8,044 bases of DNA from Candidatus Gastranaerophilales bacterium (GTDB lineage: Bacteria; Cyanobacteriota; Vampirovibrionia; Gastranaerophilales; Gastranaerophilaceae), in assembly GCA_944323585.1 (NCBI GenBank), contig CALUTA010000064.1, positions 1 to 8,044 of the forward strand. Direction: 5' to 3'. Positions 6,521-8,044 of this stretch are shown one piece after another. A program made the translations under genes and the position numbers. The notes under the pieces are model-generated. The model was not told where the DNA came from, did not search any database, and saw only the letters and a program-made list of their open reading frames with translations. Each line of letters starts with the position of its first letter. Position 1 is the first letter of the stretch.

Positions 6521-7636
6521 TTATTGATAATCTTTGTCTTTTCCGGAACTGGTACCCCTGAAAACACCTCTGAACATCTGGCTTAATTCATTCTTATCAT
6601 CAGAATTTTCAAGTGCAACTTCTTCCGAGACAAAGCCTTCATGGAACAAATTGTAAAGTGACATATTCATTGTAATCATATTATTGAATGAACCTTTGCG
6701 AACAAGATCATATACATCTTCAAGTTTGTCTTTCTCAATAAAATCTTTAACAGTTGATGTAACAACAAGAAGTTCACATGCCGGTCTGCGCCCCATGCCA
6801 TCCTGAAGCGGAATCAGCCTTTGAGATACTGTTCCTCTTAAAATCTGCGCAATCTGACCTCTTATATGAAGCCTGTCTGCTGGATCAAACATATTAACAA
6901 TTCTGTTTACAGTTTGAACAGCATCATTTGTGTGTATAGTTGCAAACACAAGATGACCTGTTTCGGCGGCTTTCAATGCACTTATAACAGTTTCTCTGTC
7001 TCTGATTTCACCGATAAATATAACATCAGGATCCTGCCTTAATGCATATTTTACCCCCTCCGGAAATGATGGTGTATCAATACCTATTTGACGTTGAGTG
7101 ACAATGGATTTTCGGTTATTAAAAATAAACTCTACAGGATCTTCTATTGTAATAATATGCTTTGGATAATTTTGATTTATATAATCTACCAGAGATGCAA
7201 TTGTTGTTGACTTGCCGCTTCCTGTCGGACCTGTAATCAATACAAGACCGTTATTTAGAGTTGCAAATTGCTCTATTGCCAGAGGCAGATGAAGTTCTGA
7301 AACACTTTTAATCTCATAAGGAATAGTCCTTATAACAAGAGAAAATCGCCCGAGCTGACGGCTTAAGTTAACACGAAAACGTGAACACCCAGCTATTTCA
7401 TAAGCAAAATCCAAATCATATATATTGTCGAGCATTGTATTGTTTATACTTGCAGGAAGCAATGTCCCATAAGCTTCGTCAATATCTGTTGCCGTTAAAA
7501 CAGGCATATTAATTTTTATAATTTTACCATCTTTTCTTATGGCTGGATACTCATTCACAGACAAATGAATATCCGAAGCCCCTATAGCTACAGCTCTTTC
7601 TAAGAATGCAACAATATCAAAACTGCTTTCAGACAT
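6521..7636 (-). CDS. pilT: Type IV pilus retraction ATPase PilT
   Basis: PilT is a hexameric cytoplasmic ATPase that depolymerises type IV pili, powering twitching motility and DNA uptake. The 371-residue protein has the expected N-terminal PAS-like domain (about 1-110, including GASDIHLSVNEYPAIRKDG). The RecA-like motor domain follows, with Walker A GPTGSGKST (136-144), the Asp box TIEDPVEF (163-170), Walker B with the GEIRD glutamate (DPDVIFIGEIRD, 202-213), and the His box GHLVFATIHTND (227-238). No GspE-type Cys zinc motif and no long N-terminal domain are present, which separates it from PilB. The C-terminal region has YDLVRKGSFNNM in place of the exact AIRNLIRE motif, so PilU or a PilT paralogue cannot be excluded. 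GAGAGGA precedes the ATG by four bases. It is first in a pilT, recO, membrane protein operon with a near-consensus promoter upstream. No other pilus gene is in the window. Confidence 0.95.
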   Translation of the reverse strand: MSESSFDIVAFLERAVAIGASDIHLSVNEYPAIRKDGKIIKINMPVLTATDIDEAYGTLLPASINNTMLDNIYDLDFAYEIAGCSRFRVNLSRQLGRFSLVIRTIPYEIKSVSELHLPLAIEQFATLNNGLVLITGPTGSGKSTTIASLVDYINQNYPKHIITIEDPVEFIFNNRKSIVTQRQIGIDTPSFPEGVKYALRQDPDVIFIGEIRDRETVISALKAAETGHLVFATIHTNDAVQTVNRIVNMFDPADRLHIRGQIAQILRGTVSQRLIPLQDGMGRRPACELLVVTSTVKDFIEKDKLEDVYDLVRKGSFNNMITMNMSLYNLFHEGFVSEEVALENSDDKNELSQMFRGVFRGTSSGKDKDYQ

Positions 7637-7663
7637 ATTTTCCTCTCTATTCTTACTGAACTA

Positions 7664-7692
7664 ATTATATCATTTTTTCAAGTATATGACAA
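7664..7692 (-). promoter_or_regulatory. Sigma-70 promoter of the pilT-recO operon
   Basis: On the minus strand TTGTCA (7692-7687, 5 of 6 to the -35 consensus) and a perfect TATAAT (7669-7664) are separated by exactly 17 bases. The expected start is near 7657, giving a leader of about 20 bases that contains the pilT ribosome binding site. This is the best promoter match in the window. A perfect palindrome lies 33 bases upstream of the -35. Confidence 0.85.
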
Positions 7693-7724
7693 GATTTTTT
7701 TAAAATCGCCGATTATTTAAATGA

Positions 7725-7746
7725 TTTGTTACAAGCTTGTAACAAA
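7725..7746. promoter_or_regulatory. Perfect 22-bp palindrome, putative operator
   Basis: The arm TTTGTTACAAG is followed directly by its reverse complement CTTGTAACAAA, with no mismatch and no spacer. Neither strand has a T-run after it, so it is not a terminator. It lies between the pilT promoter (centre about 78 bases upstream of the predicted pilT start) and the putative plus-strand small RNA promoter (centre about 65 bases upstream of the predicted start). Both are normal positions for an activator or distal repressor. I cannot match it to a named regulator: it does not have the spacing of CRP, Rex or NtcA sites. Confidence 0.6.
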
Positions 7747-7765
7747 AGAATAATTTAAGGCAATT

Positions 7766-7794
7766 TTAACAGAAAAAAACACTTTATATATATG
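7766..7794 (+). promoter_or_regulatory. Candidate promoter for the putative small RNA
   Basis: TTAACA (7766-7771, 4 of 6 to the -35 consensus) and TATATG (7789-7794, 4 of 6 to the -10) are 17 bases apart, predicting a start near 7801. The AT-rich tract offers alternative -10 hexamers. A second possible -10, TATACT at 7879-7884, has no -35 and would give only a 50-base RNA. Confidence 0.35.
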
Positions 7795-7800
7795 TAAGGG

Positions 7801-7943
7801 ATTTAAAAATTATGATTGGATAAATAACAAAATATAAAATATTCCGAAAGCAGGAAGAATTTAAAGAAAAAGATTTTTTATACTCTCTCTCTTAATATCC
7901 TCGTGTTTATTTAATGTTGCCTATTAAAGGCAACTTTTTTTTT
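7801..7943 (+). ncRNA. Putative small non-coding RNA
   Basis: A strong plus-strand intrinsic terminator ends at 7943, yet the nearest upstream gene, pilT, is transcribed away from it and no open reading frame precedes it. Something must be transcribed rightward into the terminator, most simply an RNA of about 140 bases from the promoter candidate at 7766-7794. Visible structure includes TTCC (7842-7845) and GGAA (7853-7856) around a seven-base loop, then a CU-rich single-stranded stretch with CTCTCTCTC (7883-7891), and the terminator stem. The CU-rich stretch could pair with GAGAG- or AGGAG-type ribosome binding sites, including that of pilT. I cannot match it to a known RNA family; 6S RNA is possible but not shown. 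The 5' end is a guess. Confidence 0.4.
7916..7943 (+). terminator. Strong intrinsic terminator upstream of tRNA-Glu
   Basis: GTTGCC (7916-7921) pairs with GGCAAC (7929-7934) across a seven-base loop and is followed by nine Ts (7935-7943). The minus strand has no T-run after the stem, so it acts only on rightward transcription. No protein gene feeds it. Confidence 0.85.
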
Positions 7944-7960
7944 GAACTTTCATACTATAC

Positions 7961-7989
7961 TTGCAATTAATATACTTAAGGATTAAAAT
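7961..7989 (+). promoter_or_regulatory. Promoter of tRNA-Glu
   Basis: TTGCAA (7961-7966, 4 of 6 to the -35 consensus) and TAAAAT (7984-7989, 5 of 6 to the -10) are 17 bases apart. The predicted start near 7996 is about 10 bases before the mature tRNA 5' end, a short leader typical of tRNA genes. It lies after the terminator, so the tRNA is transcribed separately from the putative small RNA. Confidence 0.6.
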
Positions 7990-8005
7990 ATACATGTAAA
8001 TTTAC

Positions 8006-8044
8006 AGCGGTATCGTCTAGTGGTTAGGACGGGAGATTCTCATT
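8006..8044 (+). tRNA. tRNA-Glu (anticodon CTC), 5' half only
   Basis: The sequence matches the 5' half of bacterial tRNA-Glu. The acceptor strand is AGCGGTA (8006-8012), then T8 and C9. The D arm has the typical Glu form GTCTAGTGGTTAGGAC (8015-8030). The anticodon 5' stem strand is GGAGA (8032-8036), followed by loop TTCTCAT (8037-8043) with anticodon CTC at 8039-8041. T33 and A37 are in their normal places, and T8044 can pair with A8036. The window ends at position 39, so the T arm and 3' acceptor are missing. The exact first base (8006 or 8007) is inferred by counting back from T8. Confidence 0.9.

Larger units (their letters stand above)
7637..8005. other. 369-base intergenic region between pilT and tRNA-Glu
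   Basis: No protein-coding reading frame is visible on either strand; the plus strand has frequent stops, for example soon after ATG at 7792 and 7812. From left to right it holds the pilT leader and promoter, a perfect 22-bp palindrome, a plus-strand promoter candidate, a strong plus-strand intrinsic terminator and a tRNA promoter. A CT repeat (7883-7891) lies between the last promoter candidate and the terminator. Confidence 0.8.

Noticed and set aside
7725..7746. Palindrome as an intrinsic terminator
   Set aside because: Neither strand has a T-run after the stem and there is no loop-forming spacer, so a protein binding site is more likely.
8006..8044. tRNA gene as an integration site of a mobile element
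   Set aside because: No integrase, direct repeat of a tRNA 3' end or other mobile-element gene is present; the tRNA 3' end is outside the window.
1..8044. CRISPR array, insertion sequence, or complete known defence system
   Set aside because: No regularly spaced repeats, transposase, or recognised multi-gene defence set was found on either strand.

Overview
The window is AT-rich bacterial DNA. It carries flagellar export and hook genes, a PilT-type twitching ATPase, RecO, several envelope proteins of unrecognised family, and the start of a tRNA-Glu gene. The AT-rich composition, the mix of flagellar and PilT genes, and the style of the secreted and Cys-motif proteins suggest an uncultured gut-type lineage such as Gastranaerophilales (Vampirovibrionia, 'Melainabacteria'). 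This is an inference from gene style, not from a marker gene. The standard genetic code is used.

Layout. (1) 1-654, minus strand: the 5' part of a gene running off the left edge, encoding an unrecognised protein with a possible Cys-nucleophile motif. (2) 748-1752, plus strand: the only plus-strand protein gene, a stand-alone TOPRIM protein of OLD-nuclease style with no ATPase domain. A perfect hairpin that contains its stop codon separates it from the convergent flagellar genes. (3) 1809-4061, minus strand: a tight, overlapping flagellar operon transcribed fliJ, fliK, then a FlgE/F/G-family rod/hook protein. (4) 4151-5248, minus strand: a secreted protein with a Tyr-rich N-terminal segment and about six 21-residue coiled-coil-like repeats. 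Its ribosome binding site can be paired away in a hairpin. (5) 5316-7636, minus strand: an operon transcribed pilT, recO, then a small membrane protein, driven by a near-consensus sigma-70 promoter. (6) 7637-8005: a 369-base intergenic region. It holds the pilT promoter, a perfect 22-bp palindrome, and a plus-strand promoter candidate followed by a strong intrinsic terminator with no open reading frame between them, so probably a small RNA gene. A tRNA promoter follows. (7) 8006-8044: the 5' half of tRNA-Glu(CTC).

How the genes fit together. FliJ and FliK belong to the flagellar type III export apparatus and the FlgE/F/G protein is one of its substrates. PilT retracts type IV pili, so both known motility systems are represented. 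The minus-strand genes from pilT to the flagellar rod/hook gene are all co-directional, with no clear intrinsic terminator between them, so some read-through from the pilT promoter into the downstream genes is possible. I found no complete known defence system, CRISPR array or insertion sequence. The best candidates for new biology are the small RNA with its palindrome, the ATPase-less TOPRIM protein, and the 21-residue-repeat secreted protein with its RBS hairpin.
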